Positions 40,863 to 49,701 of a stretch of 64,000 nucleotides of DNA are shown one piece after another. Below the pieces are notes generated by a model that saw nothing but the letters and a program-made list of their open reading frames with translations, did no database searches and was not told the origin of the DNA. Position 1 is the stretch's first letter. Every line of letters starts with the position of its first letter. The translations under genes and the position numbers were made by a program. This DNA is from Bin87 sp965208015 (GTDB lineage Bacteria; Chloroflexota; Dehalococcoidia; Lucifugimonadales; UBA3495): the NCBI GenBank assembly GCA_965208015.1, contig OZ242308.1, forward strand, positions 620,001 through 684,000. The letters run 5' to 3'.

Positions 40863-41807
40863 TCATTCCGTTATCGCCGGGTTGTTTGGGCGCTGTGGCG
40901 CGGCGTCCGCGTCGGGTATTTGCACTATGGCAACCCCTTCTGACGTGGCGAGTTCCCGCTGCTGCGGGGCAATCCTCGGAGCGATGGCAACCGCGATGCC
41001 GGGGATTGCCATCGCGTCGGCCATGATCCTAGCACGCTGGGCGGCGCGGGTGATGTCGCTGTCGTCCAGCGTGTACGCCACTTCGGCAACGATAACGTGC
41101 TTCCGGTCATCATCGTCCTCTGCTGTGACGACAATGTCGGCGTCCAAAACTTCCTGTACTTGATCGCGGGTGATGCGTCCATCAGCGCGAGATTGGCGCA
41201 GGATGTTGTCCAATTCGTTGGCTTGTGGCAGGATCCCGCTCTTTAGAACGTAAGTGCCCTGGAGCGTCAGGTAGCGGTGCACGATGCTGGAAATGTTCTT
41301 ATGCACGTCGCTTTCCAGCCGCCAGCCGTTGAGATTGCCGAGTTGGCCTTCAATGCGGTTCAGCCGGCGGTTGGTTGTAGTTTGTTCAGTTTTCAGGTCG
41401 GCCACATCGGTTTTCAATTCGGCCACACCGGTTTTCAGCTCCGCGATATCGGTTTCCATGCGTGCTTGCACTTCCCGCATTTCCTGTACGTTCGCTTCCA
41501 GCCGCTCTTGAGACGCCTTCAACTCGGCAATGTCAGCCTCAATTCGGTTCTGGCGCTCTACGGTGGTAGTGATAACGCGGCTGCTGACCAGCGCATAGCC
41601 GGCGATTTGCTCGGTGGTATCCCTGAGTGCCGTCGCCAACTCCATCAACCGGTCCCGAACCTGGACGAGCAACTCCCCTTGCTGGTGAACTACGGCTGGC
41701 AGTTGCTGGAGTTCTTCTCCAAGCACATGATCCCGCATCGCTTGAAGAAGATCCGGGTTCTGCTCCATTGCAAGCAGAATGTCATTGAAATCGTTGATGT
41801 CGGCCAT
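40863..41807 (-). CDS. coiled-coil protein with PD-(D/E)XK-like C-terminal domain
   Basis: A 314-residue protein. Residues 80-165 form a long coiled coil with heptads such as ELKTGVAELKTDVADLKTEQ, preceded by a helical region. The C-terminal 140 residues resemble DUF3782-type nuclease-fold domains: VLDADIVVTAEDDDDRKHVI followed by VAEVAYTLDDSDI supplies the D...ExA pattern. Such proteins are common in cyanobacteria and Chloroflexota, and their role is not established. It stands alone, transcribed away from the Rieske gene end. Confidence 0.75.
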   Translation of the reverse strand: MADINDFNDILLAMEQNPDLLQAMRDHVLGEELQQLPAVVHQQGELLVQVRDRLMELATALRDTTEQIAGYALVSSRVITTTVERQNRIEADIAELKASQERLEANVQEMREVQARMETDIAELKTGVAELKTDVADLKTEQTTTNRRLNRIEGQLGNLNGWRLESDVHKNISSIVHRYLTLQGTYVLKSGILPQANELDNILRQSRADGRITRDQVQEVLDADIVVTAEDDDDRKHVIVAEVAYTLDDSDITRAAQRARIMADAMAIPGIAVAIAPRIAPQQRELATSEGVAIVQIPDADAAPQRPNNPAITE

Positions 41808-41862
41808 TGGATCGCATCCTCAAAACGGGCATCTTTTTAATGCTAACACTCATGGCCAAAGC

Positions 41863-41902
41863 ATTTTCGCCGGCGGTTATAAATGCTGCCGCCGGCGAAA
41901 AT
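41863..41902 (-). terminator. perfect 14-bp hairpin after the Rieske gene
   Basis: ATTTTCGCCGGCGG (41863-41876) and CCGCCGGCGAAAAT (41889-41902) are exact complements around a 12-base loop. On the minus strand it follows the Rieske stop codon by 16 bases and ends in an ATTTT-side arm, compatible with termination. Confidence 0.75.
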
Positions 41903-41918
41903 CGCAACTCGCGCAGCA

Positions 41919-43223
41919 CTACTTCCCGTTCCGCGCCTGCGAGCCGTCCGGATACAGCTCGTCCCACAAGGCGTCGCGCCAGTCCACGCCCACCGGCAGG
42001 ATCGCCTGCGACGGCCGCAGCATGTAGTAGTTGTCGCCGACGCCGGGGGGAGCGCCGCCCTCGGCCACGGTTCGGGCCGCCTGCAGCAGCTGCCGGCGGG
42101 CGTAGATGATGGCCATGTCGGTGCGCGAGAGGTTCTCCTTCGAGCGGTCCACGATGTAGCCCATGCTCTCCTGCACGGCGACGTCCTGGGCATTCACCCC
42201 GTCGATACCGCTGAAGGTCTCCGTCTTCTGGACCGACCGGTCGATCATCCGGTTGTTGTCCCGGTTGACCCGGGTGCGGAAGTCGGTGAGCATGTGCTCC
42301 GGCCCGCGCCCGTAGCCGCGGTCCATGTCGATGCGCTCCTCCTCGTCGATGGGGTCGTCGTAGGACAGGTCCCAGTTCCAGACCATCACGTTGTTGTCGT
42401 CCATCGGGACCCACATGTGCCCGGAAGCCAGGAAACCAACGGGCCCGGCCTTGCCGCGATAGCCGCGCTGGCTGGCGCGGATCTGGTGGAAGGGCATCAC
42501 GAAGTGGTACGCCCGCACGTGGTTGCCCTCGTCGCCCAGCGATCGGATGCCCACGTAGCGATAGCCGTAGTCGGTGATGTCCACCTCCAGTTCCGGCGGC
42601 TTGCCCCGCACGTGGGGCGAGTCGACGCGCAGGCCGGCGTGGGTGGTGTCCACCCGCAGCGTGCGGTGCAGTATCGTGGCGTGGGCCGAGTCGATCCCGC
42701 CCTCCAGGGCCTGCAGCCAGTTGCACTCCTGGATGTTCTTGGTGACGTGGCGGTGGGTTGCCGGCACGGCGGCCCATTCGAACTTGGGTGGCGGCGGCAT
42801 ATGCTCCTTGGGCCCCATGTAGGCCCAGATGACGCCGCCCAGCTCGACGGTGGGGTAGGAAGTGGTCGTCATCTTGGACGGGAAGTCGCTGTCCTCCGGC
42901 TCGTTCATCATGTCCACGCACTGCCCGTTCACGTCGAACTTCCAGCCGTGGTACACGCAGCGCAGGCCGCAGTCTTCGTTGCGGCCCAGCCACAGTGACA
43001 CCAGGCGGTGCGGGCAGAACTCGTCAAGCAGGCCGATGCGCCCGTCAGTGTCGCGGAATGCCACCAATTCCTCGCCCAGGAGCTTGACCCGCACCGGCTC
43101 TCCGTCCGGCTCCGCCAGTTCCCAGGACAGCAGGGCGGGCATCCAGTAGCGGCGCATCAGTTCGCCCATGGGGGTGCCGGGCCCGACTTGCGTGAGCGTC
43201 ACATTCTCTGCTTGCGAAATCAT
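41919..43223 (-). CDS. Rieske non-heme iron oxygenase, alpha subunit
   Basis: A 434-residue ring-hydroxylating-type oxygenase. The Rieske [2Fe-2S] ligands are CPHR (near residue 69) and CVYHGWKFD (near 88), the C-x-H...C-x2-H pattern. The catalytic domain has LEGGIDSAHATILH (near 170), containing the mononuclear-iron ligands and the bridging Asp, as in phthalate- and vanillate-demethylase-type oxygenases. AGGAGG stands eight bases before the ATG at 43223. A longer frame up to 44042 is only the antisense of the amidohydrolase gene. No reductase is adjacent; the flavin reductase at 59005 is far away. Confidence 0.92.
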   Translation of the reverse strand: MISQAENVTLTQVGPGTPMGELMRRYWMPALLSWELAEPDGEPVRVKLLGEELVAFRDTDGRIGLLDEFCPHRLVSLWLGRNEDCGLRCVYHGWKFDVNGQCVDMMNEPEDSDFPSKMTTTSYPTVELGGVIWAYMGPKEHMPPPPKFEWAAVPATHRHVTKNIQECNWLQALEGGIDSAHATILHRTLRVDTTHAGLRVDSPHVRGKPPELEVDITDYGYRYVGIRSLGDEGNHVRAYHFVMPFHQIRASQRGYRGKAGPVGFLASGHMWVPMDDNNVMVWNWDLSYDDPIDEEERIDMDRGYGRGPEHMLTDFRTRVNRDNNRMIDRSVQKTETFSGIDGVNAQDVAVQESMGYIVDRSKENLSRTDMAIIYARRQLLQAARTVAEGGAPPGVGDNYYMLRPSQAILPVGVDWRDALWDELYPDGSQARNGK

Positions 43224-43346
43224 AGGGCATACCTCCTCTGGATGGCCGCCAGAGTAGCAGCAAATGAGTCGATTTGCTATGCTCTGCAATCCGAAAGCAC
43301 TCCGGGCGGGCGTGTTGCCATCACCCGAAAAGTGGGGACCCAAGCC

Positions 43347-44132
43347 ATGACCATCGTTGACACCCACGTCCACATCGGCCGCGACCATTACGAGCCGGTG
43401 GAGATGCTGCTGGCCCAGATGGAGCTGAACGGCGTCGCCAAAACCGTGCTGGTGCAATCCACCGCAACCCTGGACAACTCCTACGTGCTGGAGTGTCGGC
43501 AGCGTTTCCCGGGACGGCTGGCCGTGGTCTGCCGCGTGGACGTGGACGACCCCGCGGCGCCCGACACCCTGGAGGGTCTGCGCGACGCCGGCGCCGAGAC
43601 TCTGCGCATCCGCAACTTCCACCGTTCGCCGGGCAACGACCCGCTGGCCATCTGGCGCGCCGCCGCCAGGTTGGGCGTGTCCGTCAGCGTGGGCGGCCCG
43701 GCTGAGGGTTTCGCGTCCGACGAATTCGCCAGGCTGGTGGAGGAGTTGCCGGATCTCACCGTCATCATCGAGCACCTCGCGGGTATGGGCATCCACGCCA
43801 TCGGCGCGCCGGAAATGCCGCCCGACGACGTGTTCCGGCAGTCGCTGACCCTGGCGCGCTTCCCCAATACCATCATGAAGATCCACGGCATGGGCGAGAT
43901 CAGCGACCCGCCCTTTCCCTACCGGAACACACCGCCCTACGTGCGCATGGCCTACGATGCCTTCGGCCCGGACCACATGATCTGGGGGTCGGACTGGCCG
44001 CGGGTGACCAACCGCGAAGGCTACCGCAACTCGTTGCGACACACCTGGCGGCAGATGGAGGAATGGTGCCCCCAGGATGACCTTGCGAAGATATTTGGTG
44101 GGACCGCCCTATCGCTATGGTCGTTCACATAA
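43347..44132 (+). CDS. amidohydrolase family 2 (metal-dependent hydrolase/decarboxylase)
   Basis: A 261-residue TIM-barrel hydrolase. The first metal motif is DTHVHIGRDHY at the N-terminus, the conserved histidine lies in VIIEHLAGMG (near residue 141), and the last strand has MIWGSDWPRVTN (near 213). This fold includes decarboxylases of aromatic acids, lactonases and dicarboxylate hydrolases. It is divergently oriented to the Rieske oxygenase with about 120 bp between, so the two may be co-regulated in one catabolic route. Confidence 0.88.
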   Translation: MTIVDTHVHIGRDHYEPVEMLLAQMELNGVAKTVLVQSTATLDNSYVLECRQRFPGRLAVVCRVDVDDPAAPDTLEGLRDAGAETLRIRNFHRSPGNDPLAIWRAAARLGVSVSVGGPAEGFASDEFARLVEELPDLTVIIEHLAGMGIHAIGAPEMPPDDVFRQSLTLARFPNTIMKIHGMGEISDPPFPYRNTPPYVRMAYDAFGPDHMIWGSDWPRVTNREGYRNSLRHTWRQMEEWCPQDDLAKIFGGTALSLWSFT

Positions 44133-44170
44133 CAGACCCGCATATCCGCTTATTTGGGTTGCCATTGTGA

Positions 44171-44200
44171 TTGTCAAAACGGAGTGCGCTGTCCTATCAT
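44171..44200 (+). promoter_or_regulatory. candidate promoter of the amino-acid ABC operon
   Basis: TTGTCA (44171-44176) and TATCAT (44195-44200) are spaced by 18 bases, 57 bases before the ATG of the binding-protein gene, which itself has an AGGAGG site. Confidence 0.4.
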
Positions 44201-44256
44201 TGGAACGAATTTTGCGCCACCAAAGTGTGGAATAGAAACCCAGGAGGAAAACGGTA

Positions 44257-45426
44257 ATGAAACGATATATTAAGTACGTCGCCGGCGCAATGGTGATGGC
44301 CGGCATTGTGGCCATGATGGCCTGTACCGGAGAGGAGCCCACCGCTCCTGCTCCCGTAACGGAACCCACGGCTCCAGCTGCCGCCACTGCCATGCCCGCG
44401 CCGCCCACGGAGGCTGTTCCCACTCCTACCGAAGACCAGAACGTTCAGGCTGGCAACCGTCTCCAGACCGTGATGGACCGCGGCCACGTCATCTGCGCCA
44501 GTCGCAACGACGTTCCCGGCTACGGATTCCTGGACGCCTCCGGTAACAACGTCGGCTTCGACATTGACCTGTGCCGCGCCCTTGCTGCCGCCGTCCTGAA
44601 TGACCCTAATGCCATCGAGATCCGGCTGATCACCGCCGCTGAGCGCGGGCCCACCATCCAGTCCGGCGAAGTCGACATGCTGGTCCGCACCGTCACCTGG
44701 ACCACCTCCCGTGATGCCCAGTGGGGCAACTACGCGCAGACCATGTTCTACGACGGCCAGGGCTTCATGGTGAACAAGGACCTGGGCATCAGCAGCGCGC
44801 TGGAACTCCATGACGCCTCGGTCTGCGTGACCCAGGGCACCACCACCGAGTTGAACCTGGCTGACTTCTCCAACCAGAACGATCTGCACATCGAGGCGCT
44901 GACCTTCGAGGACACCGCCGCGGTTGTCGCCGCCTACGAGAGCGGCCAGTGCGACGCCTTCACCAACGACCGCTCCCAGTTGGCCGCGCTGGGCACCTCC
45001 CTGGCCGACCGCGACGCCCACGTCATCCTGCCGGAGACCATTTCCGAGGAGCCGCTGGGCCCGGTGGTTCCCCATGGCGACGACCAGTGGTTCGACATCG
45101 TGAAGACCGTTATGTCCGTCCTGATCTACGCTGAAGCCTACGACATCAGCTCCTCCAACATGCCCTCCGCCGCCACCGGTGAAACCAAGAAGGACCGGTT
45201 GCTGGGCTTTGAAGGCTCCTGGGGACAGGAGAGCCTGGGCCTCGACCAGATGGCCGCGCAGAACGTGATCCGCGCCGTCGGAAACTACGGCGAAATCTAC
45301 GACCGCAACCTTGGCCCCAGCGGCATCAACCTGCCCCGTGAAAACGGGCGCAACGCCCTGTGGGCCGACGCGGCCTGCAGCGACTGCCCCAAGGGCGGCC
45401 AGATCTACGCCGCTCCCTTGCGCTAA
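44257..45426 (+). CDS. aapJ: amino-acid ABC transporter substrate-binding lipoprotein
   Basis: A 389-residue periplasmic-type binding protein. The signal ends in the lipobox VAMMAC (Cys near residue 23), followed by a Thr/Pro/Ala-rich linker and the domain beginning LQTVMDRGHVICASRNDVPG. Typical AapJ/BztA features are GYGFLDASGNNVGFDIDLCR, FYDGQGFMVNKDLGI, GTTTELNLADF and a C-terminal LPRENGRNALWADAACSDC. Anchored to the membrane, it delivers amino acids to the permeases encoded next. Its own hairpin terminator downstream would let it be made in excess. Confidence 0.93.
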   Translation: MKRYIKYVAGAMVMAGIVAMMACTGEEPTAPAPVTEPTAPAAATAMPAPPTEAVPTPTEDQNVQAGNRLQTVMDRGHVICASRNDVPGYGFLDASGNNVGFDIDLCRALAAAVLNDPNAIEIRLITAAERGPTIQSGEVDMLVRTVTWTTSRDAQWGNYAQTMFYDGQGFMVNKDLGISSALELHDASVCVTQGTTTELNLADFSNQNDLHIEALTFEDTAAVVAAYESGQCDAFTNDRSQLAALGTSLADRDAHVILPETISEEPLGPVVPHGDDQWFDIVKTVMSVLIYAEAYDISSSNMPSAATGETKKDRLLGFEGSWGQESLGLDQMAAQNVIRAVGNYGEIYDRNLGPSGINLPRENGRNALWADAACSDCPKGGQIYAAPLR

Positions 45427-45455
45427 AGGCGAACCGCTGCGTTCCTGACGCAGTT

Positions 45456-45492
45456 GAGGGGTGGCCGACTGAAGCCGGTCACCCCTCGTTTT
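45456..45492 (+). terminator. terminator or attenuator inside the aap operon
   Basis: GAGGGGTGGCCG and CGGTCACCCCTC pair around a short loop and end in GTTTT. It lies between the binding-protein and first permease genes. Confidence 0.8.
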
Positions 45493-45584
45493 ACCTGTAG
45501 ATTACGCCGGGCGTTCCCCAGAGTTTTGCGCTAAAATCGGCTCCACCTGAATATCCGATACGTTACACCGTCAGAGCCCGCGCA

Positions 45585-46781
45585 ATGGCTGCGATACTCC
45601 AAAATCTTACCTACCAGGGCATCCCGATCTGGCGCCACGCCCAGATTATCCAGTGGACGGCACAGATTGTGTCCGGCTTCCTGGTGGTCTTCCTGGTCAC
45701 CTGGTTCTTCTTCAATATCGCCAACGCCATCAACGAGCGGGAAATACCCTACGGGTTCAGCTTCCTGGAGCGCGCCTACCAGACGCCGATCGGGTATCAC
45801 TTCATCGACTACGAGACGTCGGACACGTTCCTGTACGCCTTCGGCGTGGCCGCGGTGAATACCATCGTGGTCTCCATCGTCGGCGTCATCCTGGCCACGC
45901 TGCTGGGAATATTCGTCGGCGTGTGCCGGCTGTCTACCAACTGGCTGGTGGCCAAGGTGGCCCTGGTCTACATCGAGTTCTTCCGCAACGTCCCCCTGCT
46001 CATCCAGCTTTACTTCTGGTTCTACATCGTGCTGTCGCTGCCTCCGGTCCGTGAAGGCTATGTCATTGCCAACCGGGTGTACATCAACAACGCCGGCGTT
46101 TCGATGCCCTTTCCGTTCCCCGATGGAGCGACCGCTGCGCTTTTATGGATCGTCCTGGCGGTGGCCGGCATAATCGCCGGGACCGCCGTCCATCGCGGCC
46201 TGACCCAACGCGAGGTCGCTACCGGCCAGTCGTCCTATCCGCTGATTGGCGGGTTTGCCACCGCCATCGCCGTCGGAGCCGTGGCGTGGCTGGTCATCGG
46301 CTTTGTCGCTGGCGCCCCCCTCGTCGTGTCTCAGCCGGCGCCCCAGGGCACGTTCGGGCGAATAGCGGGCGGCTTTACCGTGTCGGGCGGCCTGATGGCG
46401 CTGCTGATTGGGCTGGTGATGTACACCTCATCGTTCATCGCCGAAATCGTGCGGGCCGGCATCCAGTCCGTGGGCCGGGGGCAGATCGAAGCCGCCCGCG
46501 CCCTGGGCCTCTCTCCCATGAGCACCCTGCGCCAGGTTACTTTCCCCCAGGCCCTGCGGGTTATCATTCCTCCGCTGATCAGCCAGTTCCTCAACCTCAC
46601 CAAGAACAGCAGCCTGGCCGGCGCCATCGGTTTCGCCGATCTCACCAACGTCGCCAAGACGATGACGCAGACCGCCCCTGCTATCAGCATCTTCATCCTC
46701 ATTATGGCGGCGTATCTCGCCATGAGCCTGACCTACTCGCTGATTGGCAACCTGTACAACCGCCACATCCGCATCGCTTGA
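45585..46781 (+). CDS. aapQ: amino-acid ABC transporter permease
   Basis: A 398-residue inner-membrane permease with about eight hydrophobic segments. The cytoplasmic EAA loop that contacts the ATPase is visible as GQIEAARALGLSPMSTLRQV (near residue 308), followed by ALRVIIPPLISQFLNL. The long form with an insertion between helices is typical of AapQ rather than HisQ. It precedes the second permease by nine bases. Confidence 0.92.
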   Translation: MAAILQNLTYQGIPIWRHAQIIQWTAQIVSGFLVVFLVTWFFFNIANAINEREIPYGFSFLERAYQTPIGYHFIDYETSDTFLYAFGVAAVNTIVVSIVGVILATLLGIFVGVCRLSTNWLVAKVALVYIEFFRNVPLLIQLYFWFYIVLSLPPVREGYVIANRVYINNAGVSMPFPFPDGATAALLWIVLAVAGIIAGTAVHRGLTQREVATGQSSYPLIGGFATAIAVGAVAWLVIGFVAGAPLVVSQPAPQGTFGRIAGGFTVSGGLMALLIGLVMYTSSFIAEIVRAGIQSVGRGQIEAARALGLSPMSTLRQVTFPQALRVIIPPLISQFLNLTKNSSLAGAIGFADLTNVAKTMTQTAPAISIFILIMAAYLAMSLTYSLIGNLYNRHIRIA

Positions 46782-46790
46782 GTCTGACCG

Positions 46791-48053
46791 GTGTCCACCG
46801 TTACGGAACCCGCTACCATCCGCTTGCCGCCGCCGCGTTCCGAGACCGGGCTGGTGGGATGGCTTCGCGCCAACCTGTTCAGCTCCTGGTTCAACACCGT
46901 TCTCACGGTGGCAGTCGGGGCGCTCGCTGTTTGGGCTCTATGGTTCGCTTTGCGCTGGCTCCTGGTCGATGCCGACTTCACGGTCGTGTCCACCCTGGGG
47001 GGCCTGCTGCTCATCGGCCAGTACAACACCGACCTTTCCTGCCCGGGGCAGAACTGTTTCTGGAGACCACAGGCCGCCCTGCTGCTGGTCACCATTCTGC
47101 TGGGAATGTCCTGGGCTATCGCCGGCAGCGGTCTGACCAAGCGCATCGCCATCACTGTCGCCGTGGTGATCGCTCTGTTTGCGTTCCTGCCCTACAGCCT
47201 GGAGCGCATGGGGTGGGACGTGCGGTTGCTGCTGTTGGCCAACGTGCCGGCATTATTGCTGGGCTGGGCCCTGGCCCGCTACACGGCATTGGGCACCTGG
47301 CGCTGGGTTTCCATCCTTGCCGTTGCCGCTTTTCTGTTGATTCTGGTACTCCTCCGCGGACTTCCCGGAGTTCCCGGTTTGCAGCCGGTCTCCGTACTGC
47401 ACTGGGGCGGGCTGATGCTGAACCTCTTGCTGGCGGTGGCCGGCATCGTCGTCAGCTTCCCCATCGGAATCGCGCTGGCCCTGGGGCGGCGCAGCCGGCT
47501 TCCCGTGGTCAAGCTGCTGTGCGTTGTGTTCATCGAGGTCTTTCGCGGCGTTCCTCTGATCACGCTGCTGTTCATGTCACAGGTCTTGGTGCCTCTGGCC
47601 TTCCCTGAAAACTTTCCGCTCAACTCCCTGCTGCGCGCCGCCATCATTATCACCCTGTTCAGCGCGGCCTACATGGCGGAAAACATTCGCGGCGGATTGC
47701 AAGCCCTGCACCCCGGCCAGGCCGAGGCCGCCCGCGCCCTGGGCCTTCCCGGCTGGCAGACTACCCTGCTGATCTCACTGCCGCAGGCTATCCGCAACGT
47801 CATCCCCGCCATCGTGGGCCAGTTCATCGCCCTGTTCAAGGACACCAGCCTCGTGTACATCATCGGGATGCTGGACATCGTGGAGCTCAGCCGCAAGTTC
47901 GCCACCACCTACGTTGAAAACGGCATGCTGCCGTACCTGGACGACGTGCACGAGGTGTTCATCTTTCTGGCGGTGGTGTTCTGGATTTTCTGCTTTGGCA
48001 TGTCCTACGTCAGCGGCCGCATCGAACGTCACCTGGGGGTGGGAGAGCGGTAG
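46791..48053 (+). CDS. aapM: amino-acid ABC transporter permease
   Basis: A 420-residue partner permease starting with GTG. Hydrophobic segments run from residue 32, and the EAA loop is GQAEAARALGLPGWQTTLLI (near 305), followed by AIRNVIPAIVGQFIALFKDT, a near-invariant stretch of this subfamily. With AapQ it forms the heterodimeric channel for amino acids. Confidence 0.92.
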   Translation: MSTVTEPATIRLPPPRSETGLVGWLRANLFSSWFNTVLTVAVGALAVWALWFALRWLLVDADFTVVSTLGGLLLIGQYNTDLSCPGQNCFWRPQAALLLVTILLGMSWAIAGSGLTKRIAITVAVVIALFAFLPYSLERMGWDVRLLLLANVPALLLGWALARYTALGTWRWVSILAVAAFLLILVLLRGLPGVPGLQPVSVLHWGGLMLNLLLAVAGIVVSFPIGIALALGRRSRLPVVKLLCVVFIEVFRGVPLITLLFMSQVLVPLAFPENFPLNSLLRAAIIITLFSAAYMAENIRGGLQALHPGQAEAARALGLPGWQTTLLISLPQAIRNVIPAIVGQFIALFKDTSLVYIIGMLDIVELSRKFATTYVENGMLPYLDDVHEVFIFLAVVFWIFCFGMSYVSGRIERHLGVGER

Positions 48054-48114
48054 GCGTGTTCCCGGCCGGCCTGCATCCGTCTGCTAGAATGGGCTCGGGC
48101 GGCGGCCAGGACGA

Positions 48115-48510
48115 ATGAAGAAGCGGCCCTTTACATGGTTTCTGCGCCTGCTGTTTTACGTCGTTCTGGACGCGGTCACCGGCGCGATAATCTATATCAT
48201 CAGCATTGACGAAGCCGACTTGGCTCCCGGGCAGTTAGCCATTCGCATATTGACTGCCATGACACTGGTCAGCGCAATTGTAGGAGGGCCGGACATCATG
48301 CTTTACTGGCAGGAATCAGGGCGACGCATCGCCGCCGAACAACGCCTCGAAGCCACCGAGCAAGAACGGGATGAGGCTCAGGCCAAACTGGCCGAGCGCG
48401 ACCGGCAAATCGACGAATTGCGCGCTCGCATCCAGCGTTTGGAAACCGAGCAGTCATCTCGGCAGCGCCATCGCCGTTCCCGCCGCCGTCTCCGCAACAA
48501 CGACCAATAA
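48115..48510 (+). CDS. membrane coiled-coil protein inserted in the aap operon
   Basis: A 131-residue protein with two transmembrane helices (residues 10-30 and 42-62). A long charged coiled coil follows (EQRLEATEQERDEAQAKLAERDRQIDELRARIQRLETEQ), ending in a very basic tail (RQRHRRSRRRLRNN). It is unrelated to ABC components and sits between the second permease and the ATPase genes. It could scaffold or regulate the transporter, or simply be an insertion; no family recognised. Confidence 0.7.
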   Translation: MKKRPFTWFLRLLFYVVLDAVTGAIIYIISIDEADLAPGQLAIRILTAMTLVSAIVGGPDIMLYWQESGRRIAAEQRLEATEQERDEAQAKLAERDRQIDELRARIQRLETEQSSRQRHRRSRRRLRNNDQ

Positions 48511-48542
48511 ATCCCGATGCCACCAATGCAACGGAGCCTATC

Positions 48543-49301
48543 ATGACCACCAACGGACACACCGTTACCGACGAAGACATCATCGTCTGCCGCGACGTGC
48601 ACAAGTGGTACGGCAACTTCCACGCGCTGCGGGGAGTTAACACCGCCGTCCAAAAGGGAGAGGTCGTGGTGATCATCGGCCCCTCCGGTTCCGGCAAGTC
48701 CACCTTCATTCGCACCATCAACCGCCTGGAGCAGCACCAGCGCGGCGATATCATAGTCGACGGCATCGAGTTGACCAACGACATCCGCAACATCGACGCC
48801 ATTCGCCGTGATGTGGGCATGGTATTTCAGTCCTTCAACCTGTTCCCCCACCTGACGGTACTGCGGAACATCACTCTCGCGCCCACCAAGGTCCGCAAGA
48901 TGCCGTCCCGCGAGGCGGAGGGCGTTGCCATGGAGCTGCTGGAGCGGGTCGGCATTCCCGAGCAGGCCGACAAGTATCCCGCTCAATTGTCGGGAGGCCA
49001 GCAGCAGCGCGTCGCCATCGCCCGGGCCCTGGCCATGCAGCCCAACATCATGCTCTTTGACGAGCCCACGTCCGCCCTCGACCCTGAGATGATCAAGGAA
49101 GTGCTGGAAGTGATGCGCGAACTGGCCGAATCTCAAATGACGATCCTGGCGGTCTCCCACGAGCTTGGTTTCGCCCGCGAAGTGGCGGACCGCATCGTGA
49201 TGTTCGACGAGGGTCAGATCGTCGAAGACCTGCCTCCGGACGAGTTCTTCAACAACCCGCGTCACGAGCGCGTCAAGCACTTCCTTTCGCAGATCCTTTA
49301 G
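48543..49301 (+). CDS. aapP: amino-acid ABC transporter ATP-binding protein
   Basis: A 252-residue ATPase. Walker A is IIGPSGSGKSTFIR (near residue 42), the Q-loop lies in MVFQSFNLFPHLTV (near 95), the signature is QLSGGQQQRVAIARAL (near 147), Walker B is IMLFDEPTSALDPE (near 170) and the switch His is VSHELGFA (near 203). It would energise AapQM. Length and motifs are normal. Confidence 0.95.
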   Translation: MTTNGHTVTDEDIIVCRDVHKWYGNFHALRGVNTAVQKGEVVVIIGPSGSGKSTFIRTINRLEQHQRGDIIVDGIELTNDIRNIDAIRRDVGMVFQSFNLFPHLTVLRNITLAPTKVRKMPSREAEGVAMELLERVGIPEQADKYPAQLSGGQQQRVAIARALAMQPNIMLFDEPTSALDPEMIKEVLEVMRELAESQMTILAVSHELGFAREVADRIVMFDEGQIVEDLPPDEFFNNPRHERVKHFLSQIL

Positions 49302-49370
49302 TCTGGTTGTCATTGCGACCCCGCACTTGATGCTGGGGCGGCAATCCCGTCGAGAACGAAGGCTTCCACA

Positions 49371-49565
49371 ATGGAACTGGCGAGGAAATTAGGCCGCTGG
49401 ATCTGGGCCGGCGGCAGTGACGAATCCCATTGGGCTCGAGAAAGGCGTCTGCCATTCTGGGAGCATCCGTGGTTCACGCGCATTTACCGGATTGCCTTCG
49501 TCACCGGTTGGGTGGCCGTGATCGCCTTCTTTCTGATCTGGAACCTGGTGTGGGCTACTCCCTGA
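49371..49565 (+). CDS. small membrane protein
   Basis: A 64-residue protein with a Trp-rich amphipathic start (MELARKLGRWIWAGGSDESH) and one transmembrane helix (IAFVTGWVAVIAFFLIWNLV). It follows the ABC operon by 70 bases, after a palindromic segment at 49310-49355. No family recognised. Confidence 0.55.
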   Translation: MELARKLGRWIWAGGSDESHWARERRLPFWEHPWFTRIYRIAFVTGWVAVIAFFLIWNLVWATP

Positions 49566-49701
49566 CACCACGGGCCTGCCTGCGGCCGGCACACAAGCGG
49601 TAAAGGCCGACGCTCACGCGGCGATCCGTTTGCCCAGCCGACGCCGCGCGATATAAAATCGCCGGAGTCTCAACCTATCCTTCGTTACCAGGAGCGCAGC
49701 C

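Noticed and set aside
43224..44042. Apparent 270-residue N-terminal extension of the Rieske oxygenase frame
   Set aside because: It is the antisense of the amidohydrolase gene; the Rieske family start and an AGGAGG site fit the ATG at 43223.
46145..47608. 487-residue frame overlapping the two permease genes
   Set aside because: It is Arg/His/Pro-rich, in the wrong frame of two clear permease genes, and has no motif.
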